Shown in pieces: positions 1 to 6,311 of a stretch of DNA of 24,293 nucleotides; position 1 is the first letter of the stretch, and every line of letters begins with the position of its first letter. The notes under the pieces are model-generated. The model did not search any database, was not told the DNA's origin, and was given only the letters and a program-made list of their open reading frames with translations. Position numbers and translations under genes: made by a program. The stretch is from JBMOLC01 sp049324215 (lineage in GTDB: Bacteria; Patescibacteriota; Microgenomatia; UBA8517), in assembly GCA_049324215.1 (NCBI GenBank), contig JBMOLC010000002.1, positions 1 to 24,293 on the forward strand, in the 5' to 3' direction.

Positions 1-575
1 AGTACCTCATTTTTTCTTATTTCGGGAATAATTCTTAGTTTATCTTTTGTAATTAGGTCCTCAAGCCACTCTTGATAGTTTGAAAGCCTGAAAAAATAGT
101 TTTCTTCTTCTACTTCATCAAGTTTTTTGCCCGGATGCTCAAAGCACTCTCCTTTTTCATCTAATTCATCTGGGGTATAAAAAGCCTCACACCCAACACA
201 GTAAAGACCTTTGTATTTTTTCTTATAGATATCCTCTTTTTTTGTTGCAAGCCATAGCTTTTGGGCCCCTTTTATATGCCTTTCTTCGGTGGTCCGAATA
301 AAATCGTCGTTTGTGAGATTAAGGATTTTTTTAAGATCTTTAAACTTCTGCGCATTTTTATCGACAAATTCTCTTACTGGAATTCCAGCTTTTTCTGCCG
401 CCTGAACGTTTTTGAGTGCGTTTTCGTCTGTCCCTGTCAAGAAGTAGACATCATCACCTATTTCCCGGCGGTATCTGGCTATAGTATCCGCTTGTACAAT
501 CTCAAGCGCAAAGCCCAGGTGCGGGCTGGAGTTGACGTAAGGAATCGCTGTTGTTATATAAAGTTTCTTGGTCAT
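1..575 (-). CDS. metG: Methionyl-tRNA synthetase, N-terminal part (runs off the window)
   Basis: This is the N-terminal 191 residues of a class I methionyl-tRNA synthetase, which charges tRNA-Met in the cytoplasm. I translated it from the reverse complement; it begins MTKKLYITTAIPYVNSSPHL. The opening Rossmann strand and the HIGH-type signature (here P-H-L-G-F-A) are visible, followed by the family segments FLTGTDENA and a knuckle-like region containing YCVGCEAFYTPDEL. The gene continues beyond position 1, so the KMSKS loop and anticodon-binding domain are not seen. The ATG at 575..573 lies 6 bases after a TAAAAT -10 box, so the message is predicted to be leaderless. It is divergent from aspS across a 148-base spacer. 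The family call is secure from the N-terminal motifs. Confidence 0.95.
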   Translation of the reverse strand, partial: MTKKLYITTAIPYVNSSPHLGFALEIVQADTIARYRREIGDDVYFLTGTDENALKNVQAAEKAGIPVREFVDKNAQKFKDLKKILNLTNDDFIRTTEERHIKGAQKLWLATKKEDIYKKKYKGLYCVGCEAFYTPDELDEKGECFEHPGKKLDEVEEENYFFRLSNYQEWLEDLITKDKLRIIPEIRKNEV

Positions 576-581
576 GAGGTT

Positions 582-587
582 ATTTTA
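582..587 (-). promoter_or_regulatory. -10 box of metG, predicted leaderless
   Basis: TAAAAT on the minus strand, separated from the metG ATG (575) by 6 bases. A transcript starting the usual 7 bases after the box would begin at the A of the ATG. No convincing -35 box is present. The rest of the 576-723 spacer holds the aspS promoter and nothing else I can recognise. Confidence 0.5.
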
Positions 588-684
588 TCGCGTAAAGGGG
601 TAAAGAATCTACTGCTTGGGTGCTTCTGGCTTTTCTTGCATCTAAATGGAATAATTTGAACTGAACGCGCCCTAAGGTTAAATT

Positions 685-712
685 TTGATAAATACCATAT
701 TTGGGATATAAT
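685..712 (+). promoter_or_regulatory. Promoter of aspS
   Basis: TTGATA (685-690), a 16-base spacer, and a perfect TATAAT (707-712). The expected transcript start near 719-720 leaves only about 4 bases before the ATG at 724. If that ATG is not used, the in-frame ATG at 745 would have a leader of about 25 bases. Confidence 0.65.
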
Positions 713-723
713 TCTCGAAGACT

Positions 724-2088
724 ATGGGCGAGCGAGAAAAACCAATGGAAGCGAAAGGATTATTGTCTATTACTCCAATTTCCGAACTTCCTAAATCGGT
801 CGGCAAAGAGGTGGCTATTGCTGGTTGGGTTCAGACTCTCAGAGATCAAAAAAGAATGAAGTTTGTTTTGTTAAGAGACGAATCAGGCATCGTTCAGGTA
901 ACTATTGACGGCGAAGAGCAAAAAGATTTGGCCGAAGTGGTTTCTGGTCTTTCGCTCGAGTCGGCGGTGAGAGTAAGGGGTAAGGTTGTGGAAAATAAGG
1001 TTGTTAAGTTGGGTGGGCTCGAAGTTCTTCCGGATGAGATTGTTGCGGAAAACATCGCCGAATCGAATCTCCCCATAAGCGTTAGAAACCAACCATCGAA
1101 TCTCGATAGTAGGCTTGATTGGAGATTCCTAGATTTAAGAAGACCCGAAAACAGATTAATTTTTGAGATCCAGACAGCAGCAGAATATGCGATGCGCGAG
1201 TTTTGGATAAAAGAGGGTTTTATTGAGATTCACTCGCCTAAACTGATGGGGACTCCCAGCGAGTCAGGTGCAGAACTTTTCGAACTTAAGGACTATTTTG
1301 GAAAGAGAGCATTCTTGGCTCAATCGCCCCAATTCTATAAACAATATGCCATAGGCGCGGGTTTTCAAAAGGTATTTGAGATAGGCCCAGTATTTCGTGC
1401 GAATCCGTCTTTTACCGCTAGACACGATACGGAATTTACTAGTGTGGACGTCGAAATCGCTTGGATAAATTCCCACCATGATGTTATGGCCCTTGAAGAA
1501 AGGTGGTTGCAGTTTGTCCTTAAAAGATTGGCAGCGGAATATAACTCTCAAATCCGGAAAATGTATGGTACCGAAATAGTAGTCCCCAAAATTCCTTTCC
1601 CCAAACTTACTATGGAGGAGGCCCAGAAGATATTAGCGGAAGAATTGGAACATACCCCTCCACCCGATACCAAAAAGGGAGATCTTGACCCACGAGGAGA
1701 AAAATTACTAGGTGAATATGCGGCTAAAAAGTTTGGCCACCAGTTTCTTTTTGTGACCAATTGGTCTTCCGATATCAGGCCTTTTTATCATATGAGACAC
1801 GAAGACAACCCCGCTCTTACCAAGAGTTTTGATTTACTCTGGAACGGTCTCGAGATAACCACGGGTGCCCAAAGGGAACACCGCTACGATGTTTTGTTAA
1901 AACAGGCGAAGGAGAAAGGAATAAAGTTAGAACCAATAAGTTTTTACCTCGACCTTTTTAGATATGGTATTCCTCCACACGGTGGATATGGTTTTGGGCT
2001 GACACGAATGTTGATGCAGGTGCTGGGTTTGAAAAATGTAAGAGAAGTAACTTTCCTTTATCGGGGACCCAATAGGTTAAGCCCCTAA
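724..2088 (+). CDS. aspS: Aspartyl-tRNA synthetase, archaeal/eukaryotic type (possibly non-discriminating)
   Basis: A class II synthetase that attaches aspartate to tRNA-Asp and, if non-discriminating, also to tRNA-Asn. At 454 residues it matches the short archaeal/AspS2 form and lacks the large GAD insertion of the usual bacterial enzyme. An N-terminal OB fold (about residues 25-115, containing AIAGWVQTLRDQ) precedes the class II core. Motif 2 reads F-R-A-N (R225, N227) where the family usually has FRxE, and motif 3 reads G-L-T-R (T427, R428) where GxER is usual; both look distinctive. The segment GAQREHRYDVL is typical of this group. In the OB fold, the position matching Trp26 of the Thermococcus enzyme, which affects tRNA discrimination, is Gln, so specificity cannot be read off. 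The gene converges with asnS, with 5 bases between the stops. The start at 724 fits the promoter; 745 is an alternative. Confidence 0.93.
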   Translation: MGEREKPMEAKGLLSITPISELPKSVGKEVAIAGWVQTLRDQKRMKFVLLRDESGIVQVTIDGEEQKDLAEVVSGLSLESAVRVRGKVVENKVVKLGGLEVLPDEIVAENIAESNLPISVRNQPSNLDSRLDWRFLDLRRPENRLIFEIQTAAEYAMREFWIKEGFIEIHSPKLMGTPSESGAELFELKDYFGKRAFLAQSPQFYKQYAIGAGFQKVFEIGPVFRANPSFTARHDTEFTSVDVEIAWINSHHDVMALEERWLQFVLKRLAAEYNSQIRKMYGTEIVVPKIPFPKLTMEEAQKILAEELEHTPPPDTKKGDLDPRGEKLLGEYAAKKFGHQFLFVTNWSSDIRPFYHMRHEDNPALTKSFDLLWNGLEITTGAQREHRYDVLLKQAKEKGIKLEPISFYLDLFRYGIPPHGGYGFGLTRMLMQVLGLKNVREVTFLYRGPNRLSP

Positions 2089-2093
2089 AATAT

Positions 2094-3416
2094 CTAAGGG
2101 TAGATTTTCCTCCCAAACATGCGTGGAAAAGGAACGATTTCTTTAATGTGTGGAATTCCAAGCACCCATCGGATTAATCTTTCTACCCCCATTCCCATGG
2201 CTGCATGAGGGACGGCACCGGATAAATGGGTATCGATAACCCATCTGTAAAGATTGTCGTTAAGCTTGTGCTTTTCTTTCATCCTCCGCCTCAAGATGCG
2301 CGGATCGGAGATCTTTTCTGCGGTTCCCAAGATTTCCCCATAACCTCGGCTTGCTATTAAATCGGCAGTTTGTACCGTCCGCGTGTCATTTAAACTTGGA
2401 CTGTAGGGGAATGGCTCAGTTTTTTTGGGTAAGCCCACGATCCAAAAAGGAATACTTTTGAATTTTTTAGAGAGCTTCGTTTCGCACTCCTGATTAAGAC
2501 TCTTTCCGAATTTAATATCGATGCCGTTTTTATTCAGATAAGCAACCGCCTCAGTATAAGAGATTCTTGGATAAGGCGTTTTCATCCCATCCAAACAGAG
2601 TTTTTTGCCTAGAAAGGTTTTGTTTTCAAGCTCATATTTTTGGGCATAAATACATAAATCTTTTATTAATCTTTCTACGAATGTCATCATTTCCTCAAGA
2701 TTGCAGAAAGCAATTTCCGATTTTAGATGCCAATATTCCATGAGGTGCCGGGGGCTTCTAGTTTCTTCTGCCCGGAAACTCGGGCCGATGTTGTAAACCC
2801 TTTCAAGCGAATGTGCTGCAGCCTCCAAATAGAAGCCTACACATTGGGTAAGGAAAATTCCCTGGTTTTTCAAGGGAACTTTCAGGGCCGATTTTCTCTC
2901 GTAAAGAGTTATTGGGGTGAGTATAGGGGCAGCAATTTCAGTAAAACCTTTGGAGTCAAACCACTTTCTTAAAAAACTTGTCAGTTTATGTCGGGTTTTT
3001 AGTAGATAAACGAATTTCTTATTTCTGATGTAAAGGTGTTTATTCTTCAGAATATGATTGGAGAGAGAAGGACTGAAAATGTTGAGGTTGCTCCTTGGGG
3101 AGGGGCTCAAATTAATCTTGTTTTCACCAATAATTTCAAGAGTTTCAGCCTGAAGTTCAATTCTTCTCTCTGTTCGTTTAAGTTTTCCAGCAACCTTAAT
3201 TGCGGATTCAACCTTCAGGATTTTGTTTATTTTTTCCCATTCGCTATTTGAATGGTTCCTCCCGTTTAAAACGGCCTGCAGGCTTCCAGTTGAATCTTCG
3301 ATATCGAAGAAGATTATTTTGCCGAGCCTATGGACCCTGGCAGCCCATCCTAAAAGTTCGACGGGCCCTCTCTTGCCCTTTAATTTCCACAGGTTCCGAA
3401 TAAATAGTTTCTTCAT
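2094..3416 (-). CDS. asnS: Asparaginyl-tRNA synthetase, archaeal-like
   Basis: A class II synthetase of the AspRS/AsnRS family, most like AsnRS, which forms Asn-tRNA-Asn. The N-terminal OB fold contains VELLGWAARVHRLGKIIFFD. Motif 2 is intact (G-P-S-F-R-A-E-E), followed by RHLMEYWHLKSE; the WHL-x-E arrangement is typical of AsnRS rather than AspRS. Motif 3 is intact (GMGVERL), and the end reads IKEIVPFPRMFGRKIYP. I place the start at the ATG at 3416 (440 residues). A TTG five codons upstream at 3431 is possible, but it overlaps a weak -10-like TTTATT, so it probably lies outside the message. An AspRS beside an AsnRS implies that Asn-tRNA is made directly, without needing the amidotransferase route. 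The AsnRS call over an AspRS paralogue rests on motif 2 context. Confidence 0.85.
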   Translation of the reverse strand: MKKLFIRNLWKLKGKRGPVELLGWAARVHRLGKIIFFDIEDSTGSLQAVLNGRNHSNSEWEKINKILKVESAIKVAGKLKRTERRIELQAETLEIIGENKINLSPSPRSNLNIFSPSLSNHILKNKHLYIRNKKFVYLLKTRHKLTSFLRKWFDSKGFTEIAAPILTPITLYERKSALKVPLKNQGIFLTQCVGFYLEAAAHSLERVYNIGPSFRAEETRSPRHLMEYWHLKSEIAFCNLEEMMTFVERLIKDLCIYAQKYELENKTFLGKKLCLDGMKTPYPRISYTEAVAYLNKNGIDIKFGKSLNQECETKLSKKFKSIPFWIVGLPKKTEPFPYSPSLNDTRTVQTADLIASRGYGEILGTAEKISDPRILRRRMKEKHKLNDNLYRWVIDTHLSGAVPHAAMGMGVERLIRWVLGIPHIKEIVPFPRMFGRKIYP

Positions 3417-3490
3417 AGAAAGAACGTTCAATAAATTTCAACGATTTTAATCAAAATGCCCCTTAAAGTAAAGGAAAGTCGTATAAAAAT

Positions 3491-3519
3491 TTGACTTTTC
3501 GGGGAGCTCAACTTATACT
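3491..3519 (+). promoter_or_regulatory. Promoter of the 134-residue unknown gene
   Basis: TTGACT (3491-3496), 17 bases, TATACT (3514-3519). The expected transcript start is near 3526, 3 bases before the ATG at 3529. The 11-mer TTTGACTTTTC at 3490 and TTATACTGCCGCTA at 3513 recur almost exactly in the promoter of the convergent regulator gene at 4346. Confidence 0.7.
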
Positions 3520-3528
3520 GCCGCTACG

Positions 3529-3933
3529 ATGAGCCTTAAAGAAAAAATTGCAGGTCTTCATGCCGAACGAATGGGCAAACCCCTTTCGGATGGTCTCCAA
3601 GAAACCCTAAAGAAATCACAATTAGATGATATTTTAGATGAGCTTCTTTCGATAGGGGGCCTAAAATTATCCAGAGAAATACTTGAAGATGGCAATAAAC
3701 TATTATTAGTCATCCATTGGCCCTCAAAGGACGGTGGAGCGTTGAATCAAATAATTCTTTCAGTCCGGGCCGAAAGGATAGCCATAATCGCTGGGGCTGA
3801 CCGCGACCACGATTTTATTTCATTAGAAGAGGAAAACCGTTTCGACAGGGAGAAAATAGAAGATGTGCTTGCTCAGAAATTTCTTGATCCTACAAAGGTT
3901 AGCCCCGTGATAAGATCCGTGCCCAGAGAATAA
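3529..3933 (+). CDS. Hypothetical protein, 134 residues
   Basis: I do not recognise this protein. It is soluble by composition, with no signal peptide or membrane segment. Residues 1-45 look helical and charged (MSLKEKIAGLHAERMGKPLS). Residues 45-90 look like alternating strands (LLLVIHWPSKDGG, then NQIILSVRAERIAIIAGADRD). The C-terminal part is acidic to mixed and helical, ending with VIRSVPRE. It has no cysteines and no obvious catalytic motif. A good promoter ends about 3 bases before the ATG, so the start is well supported and the gene looks real rather than spurious. It converges on the TrpR/YerC-like regulator gene, and the two promoters are near twins, so the genes may share a control signal. 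No function is proposed. Confidence 0.75.
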   Translation: MSLKEKIAGLHAERMGKPLSDGLQETLKKSQLDDILDELLSIGGLKLSREILEDGNKLLLVIHWPSKDGGALNQIILSVRAERIAIIAGADRDHDFISLEEENRFDREKIEDVLAQKFLDPTKVSPVIRSVPRE

Positions 3934-3992
3934 CTGTCGATTTCGTATATAGACTTCGTTTCCCGACACAGCCAGTCTCTATTTCCGACCAC

Positions 3993-4346
3993 TCACCTTT
4001 TGACAAACTTTTTGATTTTCTTAGCCCACTCGCTGGCCCATTCTTCGGCCTCGAGTTTTTTGAGAGCGAGTTTGAGCCCCGGTTTCTCGAGTAGAGTGTG
4101 GACAGAGGCGATGGTTGCGCTGGAAACCTTAAGATTGTCTTTAATGTTGGTATAGCTTCTTTGCTTTTTAAGCCAGTAAGCAACGCAGAGCCTTTTGGCA
4201 AAAGTTTCGAGCTCGCTTTCGTTAAAGAAATCGGCCAAGAAGGTCAAGGCTTCTTCGGAGTCTTTTAAATCAATCAGGGTTTGGGCCAAGGATTTAACGA
4301 TTTGGGCTTTCAAGGAAGGATGGAGTTTATTTTGGGAAGTTCTCAT
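3993..4346 (-). CDS. TrpR/YerC-YecD family DNA-binding regulator
   Basis: A 117-residue all-helical protein resembling the Trp repressor/YerC family of small dimeric DNA-binding regulators. The region around residues 28-60 (TFLADFFNESELETFAKRLC) matches the helical core. Residues about 64-85 (SYTNIKDNLKVSSATIASVH) form the helix-turn-helix, with the S-S-A-T-I-A recognition-helix start typical of this family. The C-terminal end is rich in Lys, Trp and Glu. The ligand cannot be read from sequence; YerC-type members are not necessarily tryptophan-responsive. The start at 4346 follows a strong promoter (TTGACT-16-TATACT) with a leader of about 20 bases and no clear Shine-Dalgarno. The leader carries CTAGTTC, which resembles a trp-operator half site, but one weak half site is not evidence of autoregulation. 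Confidence 0.8.
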   Translation of the reverse strand: MRTSQNKLHPSLKAQIVKSLAQTLIDLKDSEEALTFLADFFNESELETFAKRLCVAYWLKKQRSYTNIKDNLKVSSATIASVHTLLEKPGLKLALKKLEAEEWASEWAKKIKKFVKR

Positions 4347-4372
4347 ATTCTTTAAACGATTGAACTAGCCGC

Positions 4373-4400
4373 AGTATAACAAGAGAAGGGGAAAAGTCAA
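4373..4400 (-). promoter_or_regulatory. Promoter of the TrpR/YerC-like gene
   Basis: Read on the minus strand: TTGACT (4400..4395), 16 bases, TATACT (4378..4373). It is followed by GCGGCTA. Flanking identity to the 3491 promoter (TTTGACTTTTC and TTATACTGC[C/G]GCTA) suggests common ancestry or a shared operator. Confidence 0.7.
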
Positions 4401-4405
4401 ACGCC

Positions 4406-4753
4406 CTAGGAATTTTTTAGGAGGTAGAGCTCGATGGTTATTGCTATTCCCAAAATAAGAAGCAGATTGAGAATATTGCCAATGCCAAAGTACCTAAGAA
4501 GAAGAAATAAGGTCAAACCCGAAGAAAGAAGTAGCCCCCGTCGAGTATTGGCAAAGAGCAAAGAGAAGAAAAAAAGCAAGGAAAGAAAGACTAAAATAAA
4601 AAAGAGGGGTAGAGCTCCGAGCGTATCTGGCTCGACGAAATAGACGAGTAAGGCAACGCCTGAGAATAGAAGTAAAGCAACAATCAAAGAGGGGAGAAAA
4701 TTCTTTCTTAGTTTGGCTTCCTTTTTCCTGATCTCTCTTCTCACAAGCCTCAT
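4406..4753 (-). CDS. Small hypothetical membrane protein
   Basis: A 115-residue integral membrane protein of unknown function. A basic N-terminus (MRLVRREIRKKEAKLRK) precedes about four hydrophobic segments: NFLPSLIVALLLFSGVALLV, the stretch around LPLFFILVFLSLLFFFSLLF, then LLLSSGLTLFLLLRYF and ILNLLLILGIAITIELYLL. The positive N-terminus should stay in the cytoplasm. I chose the ATG at 4753 over a GTG at 4780 because the codons after that GTG form a TATTAT -10-like box (4777..4772), which would start the message near 4765 and leave a short leader containing GGGA. The gene is divergent from rmuC. I recognise no family signature. Confidence 0.7.
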   Translation of the reverse strand: MRLVRREIRKKEAKLRKNFLPSLIVALLLFSGVALLVYFVEPDTLGALPLFFILVFLSLLFFFSLLFANTRRGLLLSSGLTLFLLLRYFGIGNILNLLLILGIAITIELYLLKNS

Positions 4754-4811
4754 TTTATCCCGTCTGTGGGAATAATACACCCACTTTATGCATCTACACG
4801 TACTTCGTATG

Positions 4812-4820
4812 TGATAGAAT
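4812..4820 (+). promoter_or_regulatory. Extended -10 promoter overlapping the apparent rmuC start
   Basis: TGaTAGAAT (TG at 4812-4813, hexamer 4815-4820) is an extended -10 element. It overlaps the ATG at 4819 and puts the transcript start near 4827, directly before the in-frame GTG at 4828. Confidence 0.5.
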
Positions 4821-5820
4821 GGGCGTTGTGGATCCGGTTATCACCTTGGTAATTGTCATTGCTACGCTTCTGGTTATCGTTATTTTTATCAACCGGAGGC
4901 TTTCCGAAATAAAGGAGGCACAGAAACCTCCGGAGGAGCTCTTGGAAATTATCAGGATGCTGCAAACAGGCTCTAAAGAAGACCGGAAAGTTCTTTTGGA
5001 ATCCCTCCAGAGAAACACCCAGGCTCTCAACGAAAGGCTCGATAGCGCTGCCCGTGTTATTTCTCAGGTGCAGAAGAATGTTGGGGAGATGAGTGAAATC
5101 GGACGGGGGATGAAGGACTTACAGGAATTTTTAAGAAGCCCCAAACTGCGGGGAAATGTTGGCGAGCACGTCTTAAAAGAACTTCTATCCCAATTTCTGC
5201 CAAAGCAGTCTTTTCATCTGCAATATACGTTTAAGTCGGGAGATAAAGTCGACGCTGCAATCAAGACGGGGGCGGGAATAATACCGGTTGACTCAAAGTT
5301 TCCAATGGAAAATTTTAGGAAGATGAGTGCGGCCCAGTCGGATGGGGAGAAAAGGCTTTTCGAGAAAGACTTTGAAAGGGACGTCAAGGTGCACATCGAC
5401 GCAATCTCCAAGAAGTATATCTTGACCGAAGAAGGCACCATCGATTACGCTCTGATGTATATTCCTTCCGAGGCGGTCTACTATGAAGTTGTCAATAACC
5501 CCTCTCTTTTTGAGTACGCAGGAGAGAAAAGAGTTTTGCCAGTCTCCCCGACCACTTTCTATGCCTACTTAAGGGCCATACTCATGAGTTTCGAGGGCCA
5601 AAAAATAGAGGCAAAGACTAGGGAAATCTTGGCCTCCTTGAGGGCTATACAAAAAGACTATTCCAGGGTAGATGAGAATCTAAACACTCTTCAAAGACAC
5701 CTTACTAATGCCTACAATATGATGAACTCGGTCGTTGATTCCTTTTCTCGTCTGGGACAGAAAATTGTTTCAACCAGAGCTCTAGGCCTGGAAGAAAAGG
5801 TAAAAAAGCTCGAAGCATAA
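4819..5820 (+). CDS. rmuC: RmuC-family DNA recombination protein
   Basis: A 333-residue RmuC-like protein, a family linked to limiting DNA inversions and rearrangements and carrying a restriction-endonuclease-like core. One N-terminal membrane segment (about residues 5-26, VITLVIVIATLLVIVIFINR) is followed by a coiled coil (about 30-95) and the RmuC domain. The domain is recognisable from LRGNVGEHVLKELLSQFLP, KSGDKVDAAI, GAGIIPVDSKFPMENFRKM and YALMYIPSEAVYYEV. The nuclease-fold residues D (KVDAA), D and K (VDSKFP) are present. The start is uncertain: an extended -10 box overlaps the ATG at 4819, so the GTG at 4828 (330 residues) may be the true, leaderless start. The stop codon directly abuts the ATG of the pilin-like gene (TAA|ATG), so the two are probably cotranscribed. 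Confidence 0.9.
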   Translation: MGVVDPVITLVIVIATLLVIVIFINRRLSEIKEAQKPPEELLEIIRMLQTGSKEDRKVLLESLQRNTQALNERLDSAARVISQVQKNVGEMSEIGRGMKDLQEFLRSPKLRGNVGEHVLKELLSQFLPKQSFHLQYTFKSGDKVDAAIKTGAGIIPVDSKFPMENFRKMSAAQSDGEKRLFEKDFERDVKVHIDAISKKYILTEEGTIDYALMYIPSEAVYYEVVNNPSLFEYAGEKRVLPVSPTTFYAYLRAILMSFEGQKIEAKTREILASLRAIQKDYSRVDENLNTLQRHLTNAYNMMNSVVDSFSRLGQKIVSTRALGLEEKVKKLEA

Positions 5821-6273
5821 ATGCAAAAAGGCTTTACCTTGGTTGAACTTTTAGTAACCCTAGCGGTTCTGGCAATTCTGGCAGTGATCCTCATCGTTGC
5901 CATAAACCCCGTTGAGCAGTTAAGGCGCGCAAAGGATGCTGCCAATAAACAAAATGCCGAGAACTTTTTGAATGCCATCAGCCGTTACCAGGCGAGCAAG
6001 GAGAAAAATCCGCAAATCGACTATTCTACCGACTCGACCGACTGCCGGGATATCGTCCAGGCTGGGCCAGTTTATGATTTTACTTCTTTAGAAGATGAAA
6101 TCTCGGAGTGGTTTTCTCAACTTATTACCAAACCCAGCTCTGAACTCTATGTCGGTATTAACGACGCTCAAGTAAAAGTTTGTTACCAAGTTTCTGCTTT
6201 TACCAGTGTTGCCAGGGTACCCCAAAAAGGCTGTAGCGTTCTGTCAATCAGCTATCTTTGTCTTCCGGAATAA
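5821..6273 (+). CDS. Type IV pilin-like / pseudopilin protein
   Basis: A 150-residue pilin-like subunit. The N-terminus MQKGFTLVELLVTLAVLAIL is a class III signal: prepilin peptidase should cut after Gly4, leaving N-methylated Phe, with the conserved Glu at +5 of the mature protein. The hydrophobic helix (residues 5-28) is followed by an amphipathic stretch with the pseudopilin-like pattern INPVEQLRRAKDAANKQNAE. The globular part has four cysteines (one each in TDCRD and KVCYQ, then KGC and YLCLPE) that could form two disulfides outside the cell. The gene starts at the base after the rmuC stop, so translation is probably coupled. It lies away from the pilN/pilO operon in this window. Whether it is a major pilin or a minor pseudopilin cannot be told. 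Confidence 0.88.
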   Translation: MQKGFTLVELLVTLAVLAILAVILIVAINPVEQLRRAKDAANKQNAENFLNAISRYQASKEKNPQIDYSTDSTDCRDIVQAGPVYDFTSLEDEISEWFSQLITKPSSELYVGINDAQVKVCYQVSAFTSVARVPQKGCSVLSISYLCLPE

Positions 6274-6296
6274 GCCTCTTCATTGGTCTTTCTTTC

Positions 6297-6305
6297 TGAT
6301 ACAAT
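6297..6305 (+). promoter_or_regulatory. Extended -10 promoter of the helicase-nuclease gene
   Basis: TGaTACAAT (TG at 6297-6298, hexamer 6300-6305). The expected start, 7 bases on, is position 6312, exactly the GTG start codon. The -35 region is poor, as is common with extended -10 promoters. Confidence 0.55.
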
Positions 6306-6311
6306 TGCCTC

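Noticed and set aside
261..659. 132-residue plus-strand reading frame
   Set aside because: It lies antisense to metG, whose protein motifs are clear, and has no promoter or family resemblance.
576..723. tRNA or small RNA in the metG-aspS spacer
   Set aside because: No cloverleaf, no strong hairpin and no T-run; the spacer is explained by two divergent promoters.
2080..2099. Hairpin between aspS and asnS stops as a two-way terminator
   Set aside because: CCCCTA against TAAGGG pairs at only five of six positions with no T-run on either side, so it is too weak to call.
3417..3431. TTG start for asnS at 3431
   Set aside because: The codon overlaps a -10-like box, and the ATG at 3416 gives a normal N-terminus for the family.
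3934..3992. Terminator between the convergent genes at 3933 and 3993
   Set aside because: ATAGACT and AGTCTCTAT pair only with a bulge and an 18-base loop, and no T-run follows.
4359..4371. trp-operator-like half site upstream of the TrpR-family gene
   Set aside because: Only one CTAGTT half is present and the regulator is closer to YerC-type proteins, so an operator call is not supported.
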